Part shown: piece after piece, positions 30,486 through 43,384 of the stretch
Layout of the letters: each line of letters opens with the position of its first letter
Numbering within the stretch: the first letter of the stretch is position 1
Assembly (NCBI GenBank): GCA_020205615.1
Contig: CM035153.1
Location: 75,502,692 to 75,566,691 of the forward strand
Length of the DNA stretch: 64,000 nucleotides
Direction of reading: 5' to 3'
Source: Panax quinquefolius
Lineage: Eukaryota > Streptophyta > Magnoliopsida > Apiales > Araliaceae
Position numbers and translations under genes: made by a program
The notes under the pieces: model-generated
Databases searched by the model: none
Told to the model about the DNA's origin: nothing
Seen by the model: the letters and a program-made list of their open reading frames with translations, nothing else

Positions 30486-30873
30486 CTGGATTACAAACCC
30501 TAACCCTAAATTACAAACCTTGACCCTAATTTATAAACCTTAACCCTAATTAGATAGACTAAACCCTAATTTGGTTATCCCAACACCTAATTATGATTAC
30601 TAAACTTCAATTAGGTACTAATAAACATTATTAAGTAACCTTAATCATAAAAACCAAAACCCTAATCAAGATTATGAAGGATAAGGGAAAAATTAAGTTA
30701 CTAATCTAACCTAAGTAGCTCACAAGTAGGAGACAAGTCATGATAACAAGTTTCAAGGCTGCAGATGAGCTGATAACAAACCCTAAGCAGCACAAGTAAC
30801 TTAGCATCAGATATTTAGAGAGGCAAGTAGGTGAAAAAGACCAAAAAACCTAAGTTGCTTAAGTCTATAAATA
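30486..30873 (+). promoter_or_regulatory. LTR promoter region of X: telo-box motifs and TATA box
   Basis: A run of AAACCCTAACCCTAA-like motifs at 30493-30580 is followed by the TATA box TATAAATA at 30866-30873. The same motif block is in the 3' LTR start (51138-51225). Arrangement and order match the LTR promoter region of element A. Confidence 0.5.
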
Positions 30874-32010
30874 GAAGCATAACTCCAGGCCAAACCCATG
30901 CATTCTATAAGCCAAGACACTCTTACAAACATACTAAATCAAGCCTGGGTGATAGCAACATCAAATTCAGTAGCCAAAAATCAAAATCAAGTAAGAAAGG
31001 TGCAAACCCTAATTTATAGCTAGATCCTTAATGATATGTTCCAATTGTTGTTTAGATGTTTAGAATTAAGTAATAGCATGTTAGGAAGTATGTTAGATTG
31101 ATAGAACATGTTTTCATAACATTTAGGTGCCTAAAATTAGTGTTTTAAGTAATATGGAAATTTTTGAAAAACAGGTCTGACAGTCGAATGTCAGAGCCTA
31201 TAGATCCATGTATGTTAATAGTTAGGTCTGTTAATTGTGTGTTATTTATAGTATGATATGATGTCTTTAATCTGGAAAAGAAAATAGGCTCATTAGACCA
31301 ATATATTGCAAGATATAGGTGGTCAAAAGTGGTTGACCGATCACGAAGTTCTGTTTTCTAGGTTACACATAAAACTCAAGAACAGATTGAACCGACTACT
31401 TTGACCAATATTTTAATCGCTTTTTGTTTGATGTTATAACGACTTTTTGTAATAGATTAATACCTTGACATACCTACTAGATATCTATGACACTCAATTG
31501 CTTAGACAATTCATAGGATTACCAAAATTAATGGTCAAAACTCGTTGACCGGGCATGATCAAGTTTTATGGGTTACCTAGAGAACTGATGAACATGAAGA
31601 ACAGCCTTTGGCTGTACTTTGACCAACATAGATCGAGACCTTAGAATAATACGTGGTCCAAATCAGTGTTACATATATGTACCTTGACATATAGATAACC
31701 TATTACAACAAACAAAACAAAAATCTATTACACATATTAAAAGATATAGAAGATACAAAACCGTTAACCGACCATGACCACTGTTCTGGGTTACCCAAAA
31801 ACTTAGGAACAGCTCTAACAGTGACTTTGAGCCTCTATAACTTATTGTTGTATGTAGGTTAAAGCATGAAATTGGTCTGATAATATAATACTATATGAGT
31901 ACTATAACATCCATACTTGTCCAAACTCAGAATCATCAACAGTAGCAAAAGAAATTAAGGTCAAAATGGTCCCTAGGCCACGACCGGCAGAAATCTAGAA
32001 ACTCAAGAAC

Positions 32011-32055
32011 ACCTATAGCGACACTTCCTGTCACTATAGGGCTTTAGCGACAGAC
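32011..32055. repeat. CCTATAGCGAC dyad in LTR of X
   Basis: ACCTATAGCGAC (32011-32022) pairs with GTCACTATAGG (32030-32040) with one mismatch. GCTTTAGCGACAGAC follows. It is preceded by CTCAAGAACACC, as in A and in the solo LTR. Confidence 0.8.
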
Positions 32056-32191
32056 AATAAATATTTTTTTTGAAATTAATTAATAAAAATTAGAAATAAT
32101 TAATAAATAAATATAAAAACAGTTTTAAAAATTATTTTAAGTTATTATAACTAACTTTTAATATTTTTACATAAATTCAATAAATATTTTA

Positions 32192-33544
32192 GGGGGGTAT
32201 ATTCAATTAAGATTTTTAAATATTTTTAAAAACTTTTAAAGTTTGATTGTATTCAATTAAGATATTTAAAGAGTTTATAAAAGTTTACTGGTATTCAATT
32301 ACAACTTTTGTAATGTCTTTAAAAGTTATGTGGTATTCAATTGAGACTTTTATAAAGTCTATAAAAGTATTTTGGTATTCAAAATGTCATAGATTTTTCA
32401 GATTTCTATCAAATGGTAGAGTTTGACTGACTTTAAAAGAAAAGTTATAACTAACAACCCATATCCAAAGTCTGATCACATCTCTAAACACTTCTTAAGA
32501 CTTCCAAATATTAAACACAATGGTGAAAATTCAGATCGTCAGTAAATATATTGCTAGAGAGATTTTATGGAAAATTCAAAAGTTGCAAAACTCTCCGGTA
32601 AATTTTTAACTTCAAATAAATATAAATTAATCTAATTTTAGAAAATATAATTATTAAAATTATAAACCGTTTATATTTTTTTACTAAATTTATTAAAAAT
32701 TAGATAAATTACATAAAATTTTATTATAGGAATATCTCGTTATGACTTTGAAAAATCAAACAGTAGATTTTGATTTTTAATATTATATTATATAGATATA
32801 GTATATGATACATACGAATCTTGATAAATTCTAAAACTCGTCAAAATTAAAAAAATTAGTTAAAAGATGACAACGACCGACTGTTAAAAAATTAGTTATG
32901 TAGAATTTTAATTAATTAATTTCTAACATCATAAATAAATTAAAAAGTTGCATAATTATTTTTTAACGGGCGATTAAAAATCTCTCTGGTAAATTTTCTG
33001 TAACTTGGTGGCAATTTACTCATATATATGAAGTCTTGTGACTTTTGATCATATAGATTTTTATTGTCATATTATTTTGTGAAAACAGAGTTTGATACTC
33101 CTACTAAAAAAACGTACGCATATATAGTATATATAGTTCAATGAAAAGTGAGCTTAACTTTTGTGTTGCATCTGTAGCTTCTAAAGTTTTATTCGTATTC
33201 GAGTATCCAAATTTATCATGAAATGAGTAGAATAATATGAATGTTTCAACATAAATAAAATCTCATACCACAATAATTTAATGAAATAATGAGATTTCCT
33301 CTAGTTCATGAAAAAAGAGGGAGATGATGTACACATGGGCTAATTAACAATTAATGTAAGCTGCAAGATATATTAGAAGTATATCAAAATCTTGGTAAAA
33401 AGTCTATTAAAAGTATGTCACTTATTTCATAGAGTCTATAAAAGTCATTTTAAAAAAGTCTTTAAAAGTCATTAAAATTCACAAACTCTACAAAAGTCTA
33501 TCACTTAAAAAAAGCCTTTAAAAATCTTAATTGAATACACCCCC
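32192..33544. mobile_element. Non-autonomous TIR element, PIF/Harbinger-like
   Basis: Terminal inverted repeats of about 28 bp: the left starts GGGGGGTATATTCAATTAAG and the right, read inversely, GGGGGTGTATTCAATTAAG. TTA flanks both sides (32189-32191 and 33545-33547), the 3 bp duplication of PIF/Harbinger elements. Both termini hold further inverted AAAGTCTATAAAAGT-type motifs. The 1353 bp contain no coding region, so it needs transposase from elsewhere. The superfamily call rests on the TTA duplication only. Confidence 0.75.
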
Positions 33545-34763
33545 TTAATTTATTTGGATATTATTAATAATTAAGTTAATAATAAAGTAATTAGAATAAT
33601 TACTTATAAATAATAAATAATTATTGAAAAATAATATTAATGATACAAAAATCATAATAAATGGTTATAAATTATTTAAAAATAGTAAACAAGGTTTTAT
33701 AAAATTCTAAGTATATACTAATTATTTAGAAATAGAAATAATGATTTAAAATTATTTAAGGAATAAAGAAATACTTAAAATTATTAAAAGCTTCTATAAA
33801 TTATTATAATGGATATTTAAATTATCTAATAATATAATAAAGCTTATAAATAAAAGTTAGTCGATTTATCAACTTATTTAATACTCGGTAAAGTCTTTGG
33901 ACACCGAAACCATATTAAACCTAGCCCGAACATTTATAGATTTTGTATTTGAGTATTGTTATCAATACTAATGTATTAGATTTATATGAATGAACATCTT
34001 AGGTATTTATTAACGAATCGAGTAGCATTGCTTGACTGATCTTCGCCCAAGAAAGTTTACTAAACCCAAATTATTAATTACTTACGCAAATTTTTCAAAC
34101 CCTATTTATTCGTTAAACAAGATTCTATCTTGAATTGCTATTGATATGTTATACCAAACCTAAACTTGAATTGCCATATGTTGAAAAGTTATTGCTATTG
34201 CTTCAGCATAACTAAGAAATGAATTGTTTATTCATATGATATTGTTTATTGAGCATAAATTGTTATGTCAGACCAAATTATTTTAGTAAGACATCCTATA
34301 CCGAAGTTATGTATCCCGTAAAGGGATCGATATTTGGTCAATAATATATTGATGATTAGTGCATGTGAGCACTATTAGGATGAGATGCATAATCCTAAAA
34401 TATTGAACAGGTTGATCCCATACCTCATATCTAAACAAAGTTTCTAAGTCTTTGTGACTGACAGAAATAAAAAGTCCAGAAATGGTTGAAAAAGAAATTC
34501 CAGAAATGGTAGCAACTATAAATTAAATTTTAAATTGTTATACTTCTTCAAACCATATATTTTTATAAATATAGAACCAGTTGAGCATGTCATAGCTCAC
34601 CCTTACAAATTATTCCCTTTGCAGTATTAGATGGTAACCCTGGCACTTCTAGAGTTAATAAAGGGAAGCGTCCCTGCTTAGATTAGTTTATATTACTATT
34701 TAGTTGAATGTAATACTTTGTAATAAGAAAATCTCTATGAAGAATCATGTAATCCAACCTTAA

Positions 34764-34814
<51 letters not shown>
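34764..34814. repeat. (TA)n microsatellite in X LTR
   Basis: A TA dinucleotide run of about 50 bp in the downstream part of the LTR. Confidence 0.9.
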
Positions 34815-34817
<3 letters not shown>

Positions 34818-35350
34818 TTTATTTCAACAAGTGTTTTCTTAGATATATAGATGCAATTAGAATTTTTAATATAGTTTGAGATCCTTAGGAACTATTTATC
34901 TGAGTGAGGGTAATGACAACATGGACTATTCATGTTGTTGTTGATACTCTAGATTTTGGATAGATAGGTACTATCGATACGATAATGTAATTCGCATGAC
35001 ATAGATTATACATCTTAGTGAAGGTATTAGTAATATGGACTGTTTATATTATTATTAGTACACTAAATTTTTGATAGATAGATAATATTCATAAATACAG
35101 TTCATATATCGAAGTGAAGGTATCCAAACACAGCAATAGTTCTCTTGAAAAGTGTTATCTGTTATGGGATACTATGAATCTTGGATCAATGGGAATTACA
35201 TCTGGTTATAAATTGTATAGTCACTCAAGTAGATATAAGAATAAAATCAGATACCATGGGCGTATATATTTGAATGTGTTATATACATTGACTTATAGTA
35301 AGCACCATATCGGATACCGTGGGAGTATAGATATGGAAGCATTACATTAA

Positions 35351-35362
35351 TGGTATCAGAGC
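35351..35362 (+). promoter_or_regulatory. Primer binding site, tRNA-iMet type (X)
   Basis: TGGTATCAGAGC, four bases after the LTR end. It is the initiator tRNA-Met site used by chromoviruses. Confidence 0.92.
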
Positions 35363-35508
35363 TGTTAAGGTTATTGATATAAGGAAGAGAAATCTTAGTA
35401 TATAGTCTTCGAGTCCATACAAATATTAAAGTACACATAAAAATAACATTAAAAATATTATGTTTATGTAAATTTCTATACCAGTATTAAAGGAGTTTTA
35501 TTTTATAG

Positions 35509-36029
35509 ATGGCCAACTCCAGTGCTGAAGAAATGGTGATAGTAAACAATCCACCACACATTGAGTCATTTATAGCTAGTGATGCAGAGGATGAAGAATT
35601 GCTTCATGACTAACGACTACTAGATGCTGAGGAAGAGGAAGATCTAGTAGCAGGGCAATTAATGAGAATTGATGAACATAATGAAGCTATGGCATCACTA
35701 ATGAAGACTTCTGAATATGAGAATAATAAAATGCAGTTTAGGGCACACTTAGCCGAGGGAAAGTTATAGAATGAAAGGGAAACCAATAATCGGCTGAAAG
35801 TACAACTGCACCATGCACAAAGGGGCAGAAAGGAAATATAGTCCAGGCTACTCAAATCTACTTTGGGTACTCTAGATATTTTTAATGATTTGCAGCGCCG
35901 AGTAGTTCGATATCCGGTGGAGGAGAAGAAAACTGCCTATCTGATAGATTAATCTGTGGTATGCCACATGATCCTGGATTCCTTCGATGATGTTAATGAG
36001 TTTTAGAGGGTAGTATAGAAGTCTAAATA
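35509..36029 (+). pseudogene. Pre-gag ORF of X
   Basis: Function unknown. Reading opens at ATG 35509 (MANSSAEEMVIVNNPP) and continues in one frame for about 170 codons with stops at about 35611, 35767, 35839, 35950 and 36004. The N-terminal part is acidic (SDAEDEELLHD, AEEEEDLVAGQL). The middle is heptad-like, rich in E, N, L and R. The C-terminal part has LQRRVVRYPVEEKK. Its place between PBS and gag, its acidic start and its coiled-coil middle match the pre-gag ORF of Y (12697-13488), although residue identity looks low by eye. Confidence 0.55.
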
Positions 36030-36193
36030 CTTTATAATAGTATGAATAAAGGAGCATTTAAAGTTTGTAATATAGCTAGTAGTATGTGTAAACTACTAAG
36101 TTGTTTTGTTTGAATCTTGTAATATATAAATAAAATATATGTGGTATTATTTAAATTCTTATGTGGATTTTTGTTTCTATCTTATATAGAATC

Positions 36194-37255
36194 ATGCCAC
36201 CAACCAAAAGACCCCAATGAGAGATAGATAATGATGATAATCCTACCCAAAATTTAGTAGAACTTTTGTTAGGTGCTATGAATAGACCCACAAACCAAAA
36301 CACTTCCTTTAAAGATTTTAAATTAGTTTGTCCGCCCGAGTTCAAAGGTATATTTGAACCTGTCGATGCAAAAATCTGGATTATTGAAATAGAAAAAAAA
36401 AATTTACTAACCAATGTCAATAATAATCAAAAGACAACTTTTGAAACCTTTTTCTTGAAAGGTTAGGCTAATTATTGGTGGAAATCAACTAAGGGCTGGG
36501 TAAAAACTGAAGTTGTACCTTGGGATATATTCAAAGAATTGTTCTTTGAAAACTATTTTTCCTCAATATTTGAAAGATCGTATAGAAGTACGATTTCTAA
36601 AATTAAAACAAAGAGACCTGACTGTATCTCAATATATGACCAAGTTTAACGAACTATCCAGGTTTACTCCTCACCAAGTCAATACTTCACTTAGAAAGAC
36701 TTGGAGATATCAGGAAGGTTTGAAACCTCAAATACGAAGTAAGTTATCCATTTCCAACTAAAGACTTTTTCTGAAATACTCGAGAAAGATTCCATAGCTG
36801 AGAGTGAAACGAGAATCTCATAAAATTTCACCAGGAAAAGAAGAGTCAAAATGAGAAGGGAAAACCCAAGACAGAACCCAGTTCAGGTGGGTTTAATAAT
36901 AAGCAAAAATGGGATTCTAATTTTTTTTAATAACCCGAGGAAGAAGGTAAGTAATAATAATAATACTTTTAGTAATAATAATGTTAAACCTTGTCCTACC
37001 TATAGTGGAAAATATAAAGGGGTGTGTTTTAAAAGCATAAATAAATATTACAATTGTGGACAAATGGGACACCTTTCTCCACAGTGTCCTCTCCCTAATA
37101 AAAATAAAATTTTCAATTGTGGTTCATCGGAACATTTCGCAAGGAATTGCCCCAAACCCAAGAACCAGGGAGGAAAGGGGAATAGAATACCAGAGAATAA
37201 CAATAACCAATCAACAATAGTTGCAGTTGGAGCTCAGAATCGACCAACCGCGAGA
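36194..37255 (+). pseudogene. gag: X gag, frameshifted
   Basis: Start MPPTKRPQ at 36194, with a TGA eight codons later. The core has CPPEFKGIFEPVDAKIWI (near 36330), NYWWKS (near 36470), FENYFSS and YMTKFNELSRFTPHQVN (near 36635) in shifting frames. Two knuckles follow: YNCGQMGHLSPQCP (its first Cys lost) and FNCGSSEHFARNCP (first Cys also lost), at about 37050-37155. The frame then runs on into protease. Typical Tekay gag by order and length. Confidence 0.87.
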
Positions 37256-37690
37256 ACATTTAATATGTCGGTGAGATATGATGTTACTTCACAGGACGTG
37301 GTGACAAATATCATCCTTATCAACACTTTAAATGCATATGTGTTATTCGATTCTAGTAGTACTTGTTCCTTTGTGTCTAATAGTTTTTCTAAAAATCTGA
37401 ATATACCATGTGAAAATTTAGACAAACCGTTCTGTGTAAAAATTGCGAACAATGTAAAGATACCGGTTAAGACCATATATAGGGCCTGTAGTGTAGAGAT
37501 AAAGGGATATAATTTTTTGGTAGATCTTATTCCAACTCAGTTGGGAGAGTTTGATGTAATCTTAGGAATGTATTGGTTAGTTAAACATAGAGTAATGATC
37601 GATTATCATCAAAAACGTATAAACCTTTTGACTACATCAAAGTCAAATGTAGTATTCAATGGAGGTTGTTCACCTAAGCAATCTTAATGT
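37256..37690 (+). pseudogene. X protease, active site changed
   Basis: TARTFNMSVRYDVT opens the domain. The active site, normally D-S/T-G-A-T, reads DSSST (near 37350), so the conserved Gly is lost and the enzyme is unlikely to work. GEFDVILGMYWLVKHRVM (near 37550) is the second motif, with the family D of GMDWL changed to Y. The frame is open from 36851 to a TAA at 37685-37687. Confidence 0.88.
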
Positions 37691-38674
37691 TTGACCATAA
37701 TTCAGGCAAGAAGGTTACTTAGAAAAGGTTGTTCGGAATATTTGGTCTATATAGTTGATACTGGACAAGAAGGAGTAAAACTAGATCAAATACCTATAGT
37801 TAAGAATTTTCCCGACGTATTTCCAAATAACTTACCAAGTTTACCTCTAGATAGGGAAATTATGTTTGTCATTGATCTTGCACCTGGAATGACACCAGTT
37901 TCTAAAGCACCATATAGAATGGCACCTGTAGAACTGAAAGAGTTACTGGTACAACTAAAGGAACTATTAGATAAAAAGTGCATACAACCTAGTGTTTCAC
38001 CTTGGGGAGCACCATTATTGTTTGTAAAGAAGAAGGATGGAACCATGAGGTTATGTATATACTATAGAGAATTAAATAAATTAACCATTAAGATTAAATA
38101 CCCTTTAGTAAGGATTTATGATTTGTTTAACCAATTAAAGGGGGCCGAACACTTTTCAAAGATTGACCTTAGGATATGTTATCATCAGTTAAAAGTAAGA
38201 AAGGAAGATGTGCCGAAGATAGCGTTTAGGATACGCTATGGACATTATAAGTTTCTTGTAATGTCTTTTGGGTTGACAAATGCATCGGCATCCTTTATGG
38301 ACATGATGAATCAAGTGTTTAAATCATGCTTAAACAAATTTGGTGTAGTGTTTATCGACGATATTCTGGTATACTCGAAAACATGGGAAGAACATGCTGA
38401 ACACGTGAGAGTCATTTTGGATATAATACGAACGGAACAACTTTATGCAAAGTTCTCCAAGTGTGAATTCTGGTTAAAAAGAGTTCAATTTTTAGGTCAT
38501 GTAATTGACAAAAATGGAATATCATTAGATTCAACTAAGATTGAAACAGTTATGAATTGGGAACAACCAACAACTCCAACGGAAGTAAGAAGTTTTCTCG
38601 GTTTAGCGGGTTATTATGGATGGTTTATAAAAGATTTTTCAAAAATAGCGACCCCACTAACCAATTTAACTTGA
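37691..38674 (+). pseudogene. X reverse transcriptase, open frame
   Basis: An open frame of 327 codons between stops, with no real start codon of its own because it is part of a gag-pol polyprotein. Blocks are [35 protein letters not shown] (near 38000), [15 protein letters not shown] (near 38155), [18 protein letters not shown] and the catalytic [10 protein letters not shown] (near 38355). The usual palm and thumb blocks ([19 protein letters not shown]) follow. Catalytic Asp residues are present. The family ...RLCIDYREL reads RLCIYYREL. It stops at TGA 38672-38674 before RNase H. Confidence 0.92.
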
Positions 38675-38680
38675 AAGACG

Positions 38681-39172
38681 GTGAAATGCGTCTGGACAGA
38701 TAAATATGAAGAGAGCTTTCAAGAGTTGAAGAAGCGACTGAGCATGGCTCCAGTGTTGTCCTTACCAAATGATTTAGGAGGCCTTGTAGTATTTAGTGAT
38801 GCGTCACATAGAGGTTTAGGGTGTGTGTTGATGCAATATAGGAAAGTGATTGCTTATACTTCACGATTACTCAAAGATTATGATAAGAGGTATCCTAATC
38901 ATGACCTAGAGTTAGCCACGGTAGTTTTTGCTTCAAAGATTTGGAGACATTACTTTTATGGGGAGAAGTACGCGATATATACAGATCACAAAAGTTTGAA
39001 ATATATTTTTACACAAAAGGAACTGAACTTAGGGCAGAGAAGATGGTTGGAACTGATAAATGATTTTGATTGTGAAATCTTATATCATCCCGGTAAAGCC
39101 AATGTCATAGCTGATGCGTTAAGTAGAAAGAATCAAGAAAAGTTGAACGCAATAGCCACCAATATAGGTTAA
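38681..39172 (+). pseudogene. X RNase H, open frame
   Basis: The same reading frame as reverse transcriptase after one stop. It has [15 protein letters not shown] (first Asp), [19 protein letters not shown] (Glu), [14 protein letters not shown] (second Asp) and VIADALSRK (last Asp), so all metal-binding residues are kept. It ends at TAA in the linker before integrase. Confidence 0.92.
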
Positions 39173-39201
39173 TAAAAGATTTTGAAAATTTAGAAATTGA
39201 G

Positions 39202-40673
39202 GTGGGATGTCCAACTATCTCTACCCAAAAGTTATTTATTATAGAGGGAGTTTCGTCTCTACTTGATAAAATCAAAGAACTGCAGGAAAAGGATGAAGAA
39301 TGTCAGAAGTGTAAGTCTAATATAACTCATATTAAGTATAACAAATTCAGAATTGACAAGGATTGCATAATTAGATATGAAGATAGAATTTGGGTTCCGT
39401 TAAATCAAGCCTTAAAAGACAAAATCTTAAACAAAGTTAATAATTGTAAATTTTTCATACATCCCGGCAGTACTAAAATGTACAAGGACTTAAGTCGACA
39501 CTTTTGGTGGTCGAATATGAAAAGAGAAATAGCTGAATGAGTAAGTAGATGTCTCACGTGTCAAAGGGTTAAGGCTGAACATCAAAAGCCTGGTGGTTTA
39601 CTTCAACCCTTACCAATTCCTTAGTGGATGTGGGAACATATAACCATTGACTTTGTGGTAGGCCTTCCAGCTACACAGAAAGGCCATAATGCCATTTGGG
39701 TCATAGTTGATCATTTAACCAAATCAGCTCATTTTTTACCTATTAAAGTTACCCATAACTTAGACCAACTTGCTAAGCTGTACATTAATGAAATCATCTC
39801 TAGGCATGGAGTTCCTGTTTCTATAGTATTAGATCGAGATCCACGTTTTACTTTAAATTTTTGGAAGAGCCTTCAGAAAAACTTAGGAACACAATTATCA
39901 TTGAGTACAACTTATCACCCTCAGATTGATGTTCAAAGTGAGAGAACCGTACAAACATTAGAGGATATGTTAAGAACATGTATCATCGACTTCAAAGGAA
40001 GTTGGGAAGATCAATTACCTTTGGTAGAATTTGCCTATAACAACAATTATCATGCTAGCATAGGTATGCCACCCTATGAAGCCTTATATGGGAGGAAATG
40101 TAGAACACCTTAATGTTGGGATGAAGTTGGGGAAAGGAAAATGTTAAGACCTAAAATAATCCAACAAACTACTAAAACCATCAAAATTATACGTGAATGA
40201 TTACAAGCATCACAAGATCGACAAAGGAAATACGATGATCCACATTGTCAACAATGAAACTTTAGCGTAGGGAGCCATATATTCTTGAAAGTATCTCCTT
40301 GGAAGGGAAAGATACATTTTGGCAAGAAAGAAAAACTAAGTCTGAGATTCATTAGACCTTTTGAAATTTTGAGGAGGATATGTGAAGATGCTTATGAAAT
40401 AACACTACTTCCTGAATTAAACCATATTCATAATGTGTTTCATGTGTCCGTCTTACGACCATACAAACCTGATTACAAACACGTTATCAATTATGAGACA
40501 ATCCAAATCGAAGAAGATCTTTCTTATATAAAAGAACCTTTCCAGATCGTTGATCGTAAAGAGCAAGTCATGAGTAATAAAATGATAGCATCGATCAAAG
40601 TGATTTGGAGGAATTAGAATGTTGAAGAGGCTACTTGGGAGCTCGAAAATAAAATACGAGAGAACAATCTCCA
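39202..40673 (+). pseudogene. int: X integrase with chromodomain-like end
   Basis: The zinc domain holds FFIHPGSTKMYKDLSRHFWW and CVSRC-like CLTCQRVKAEH (39450-39570), with a TGA at 39538 inside. The core has D in [11 protein letters not shown] (near 39645), D in [10 protein letters not shown] (near 39835) and E in QSERTVQ (near 39945), so D-D-E is kept. Stops lie at 39622, 40111, 40198 and 40255. The GPF/Y-like part is RFIRPFEIL. The chromodomain-like end begins QIVDRKEQVMSNKMIASIKV (near 40545), and after a TAG reads VEEATWELENK up to the Z insertion; across the CTCCA duplication it continues to a stop near 50803. Confidence 0.9.
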
Positions 40674-43369
40674 TGTGACGCCCCCAAAATAGGTATACAT
40701 CACCTATTCTGAGTTGTCAATACATGGTACAGAAATAACTACAACTTTATTATTACAACAATGAAAGCGTGAGTTTGAATACAAATATTATCTTCTAGAC
40801 AATATCTATACTCAAATAAATCCTCATCACATTTATTGATACATTATTTTACAAAATGGTGAGGACTACTAAACAATCCTTTCTAAAACCTTCATTCCAT
40901 ACCCCAGACTAGAAATACTCGCTATATTCTCGCCTCCCGAGAAGAAAAATGGAACAAAAAGGAAAAGGGTGAGCTCAACTAGCCCAAATAAAGAATATTA
41001 TGACTAAGATAATATACAACAAATTACCGTTAGTCTTCAACGAGGAAAAATCTAATAGAATACAATAGACAACAAATTTTAAATCAATATTCGCAATGAA
41101 ATAATAATTCATTAGAAGAGTTAAGTAGAGAATGCAAACTACTATCTTCTATGTATGAATTTAAAAGTTCATCGTCTATCTTTTATCCCCAGAACATCAA
41201 TCAATATACATCAGAATCAAATATTCATCTTTGCACTACGTGCCAAAGATATTCATCGATTAGTCATGTTCATCTAAACACTGTTCATCTTTGCACTACT
41301 GACCAAAGATATTCTTGAAAATCATTCATCTTTGCACTACGGGCCAAAGATATTCAATAATATCATCATTAAAGACCGAGGATGATGAAAATATTTTTAA
41401 AAGAAACGAATCCATGAAACAAAATGACAAGGATTAAGGATTAAGGATTAGTACTTTGTTTTATCCATGTTCAAAAATACCTCAAAAATAATCATAGTGG
41501 TGTAAAATTCAAGAATGATCAAAACATGGATACAATCAAAGCTAGTATCCGAATAGATATTTTGGACAAAAAGAAGAAATTTTATTTTTCTATGAATAGT
41601 CTTCAGTATCGTGAATAGTGCCGTATACGTGAATAGTAACTCCGACACCAAAAGATAGAAATTCCACAAAAAAAACATCTTCACGCTTCATGAATAGTAC
41701 TCGTGAATAGTAACTCATGAATAGTAACTCATGAATAGTAACTCGTGAATAGTAACTCATGAATAGAAACCCCGACATGAAAAAGTTCCAAATTTGATAA
41801 AAAGTTCCAACCAATATTTCAGCATAATGATATTGAAGAAATAATATCATTTGAGAAGAAAATAACATCCCTTACCTCAAAAGATTAGTACTTCTAGCTG
41901 GAATACCGGGTATAGTGCTGAAGGGAACTTACACCGTCTAACAATACTCAAAGTATACTCACAAGAATACGCTCAATATATCGAGAGAGAAATAGAGAGA
42001 AACTTGGCCGTGTTGTGTTTTCAATTCTAACCTAAGCACCCTATTTATAGGAAAATGCTTAGAACACCAAAGATTAAAATTTAATATAATATTAATATAT
42101 TTTTCACATTTTCTTTAGCCCACCTTAGACAACTGATCTCAGCCCATTTGAATCACATGTGAGTCCAACTTAGTTGCAAAAAACGTTTTTCTCAAAATAA
42201 TTAACTAAAACTCCAAAAATTAATTATTTCGGAACTTCGGAACTTCAATAATTCATAATAAATAGCCCTTTGATCAGAAAATTCGAATCTTGCACGTTTT
42301 TATAGGAAATTCAATTCTCTACAACTTTGCGAAGAAAGTTTTCCAAATTCCAAATAGAAATTGACCAAAAATCCACAAACAGGCGATTTTACAAAAGCTA
42401 TAATCAAATTTCGGCCGATAATTGTGTCCACCAACACACAAAACATGTGTTAAACATTTAATGCCACAAAAATACTCTTCCTCCTCATATACTCATATAT
42501 CCCACATTCATTGTAAAAATATCATCGTTAATATATTATAAAATAATATATTTAAATGAATTATTTTATCGAAAAAAGATAAAATATTAATTTTCAACAA
42601 TTGTCACATTAAAATTTTCTCCATCTATATCCTCATAAAATCAATATTTTCCTCATCATATAAATCAATAATTAATTATTCATAAATAATATTACGAGAA
42701 TCACATTATTGACAACCGAGGCGGTTCCCAAAGATAGAGGGGCTTTCCAATAAGAATTTCTTCTTCTTTGGCGCGCAATTAGGTGACCAAACCTCTCCTT
42801 AAGGCGAGAACTTTCTAGACATTGCCAATAATGTTATCTAATAATATTATTCAGATAATATGAATTATTGCTTCCCGATAATGAAAAATACCGTGTAATG
42901 ACAATTATTGAAACAACAAAGAATATAAAATATCAACGCAAAGAATTATTAACTCAATAAAATCTTGAGCATTAATTCATCAGAACCATTATTGAGTAGT
43001 GCCTTCTTCGTAAGAATCAATAATTGGTGCAATACTGGTGTCTTCTTGTGTTTTAACCACCGCGTATTTTAACGGATTTACTGTAAATAACTACTACCGT
43101 TATTTTTAAACAACTTATATTTGTCGTTTTCTTCATCCAATCGCTTTTCGTTATGGGGCCCACACATTGGCTGCTGGCATGTCGCATTTAATATTCCCCG
43201 ACAAATGCGAATATTCTCCGACAACAATGAATATTTTATAACCACTTGCTTATTTTGAAATATTTATGTATTTTACCCCTAACTATCCACATTAATCAAA
43301 TCAACCCTTACTATTTCAAAATAATAAATAGAAAATTAAATTTCATTAATAATAAATTGGGGTCTTACA
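40674..43369 (-). repeat. 3' LTR of Z
   Basis: On the minus strand it starts TGTAAGACCCC at 43369, next to the PPT, and ends GGGGGCGTCACA at 40674. Length 2696 bp. It contains several GTGAATAGTAACTC repeats (41690-41770) and near-repeats of TTCATCTTTGCACTAC (41228-41340). Confidence 0.95.
41626..41770. repeat. TGAATAGTAACTC tandem repeat in Z LTR
   Basis: About six copies of a 14-17 bp unit containing GTGAATAGTA or ATGAATAGTA. The same array is in the other LTR at 49073-49185. Confidence 0.85.
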
Positions 43370-43382
43370 ACCTCCCTCCTTA
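43370..43382 (-). promoter_or_regulatory. Polypurine tract of Z
   Basis: On the minus strand AAGGAGGGAGGT leads straight to the LTR start TGTAAGACCCC. Confidence 0.85.
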
Positions 43383-43384
43383 TG

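Larger units (their letters stand above)
30198..35346 (+). repeat. 5' LTR of X (with inserted MITE-like element)
   Basis: It runs from TGTATAAAACCC at 30198 to GCATTACA at 35346, four bases before the PBS. The first 380 bp match 50853-51231, which defines the pair. Length is 5149 bp, about 3.8 kb without the insertion at 32192-33544. It has telo-box motifs (30490-30570), TATAAATA (30866-30873), the CCTATAGCGAC dyad (32011-32052) and a long TA run (34764-34814). Confidence 0.9.

Noticed and set aside
30486..30580. CCCTAA repeats as an interstitial telomere
   Set aside because: The motifs are irregularly spaced, interrupted by AATT-rich DNA and lie at the same place in LTR copies; telo-box elements explain them better.
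41228..41350. Spaced TTCATCTTTGCACTAC...CCAAAGATATTC copies as a CRISPR-like array
   Set aside because: Plant nuclear DNA, only three or four copies with irregular spacing, present in both Z LTRs; simple LTR subrepeats.
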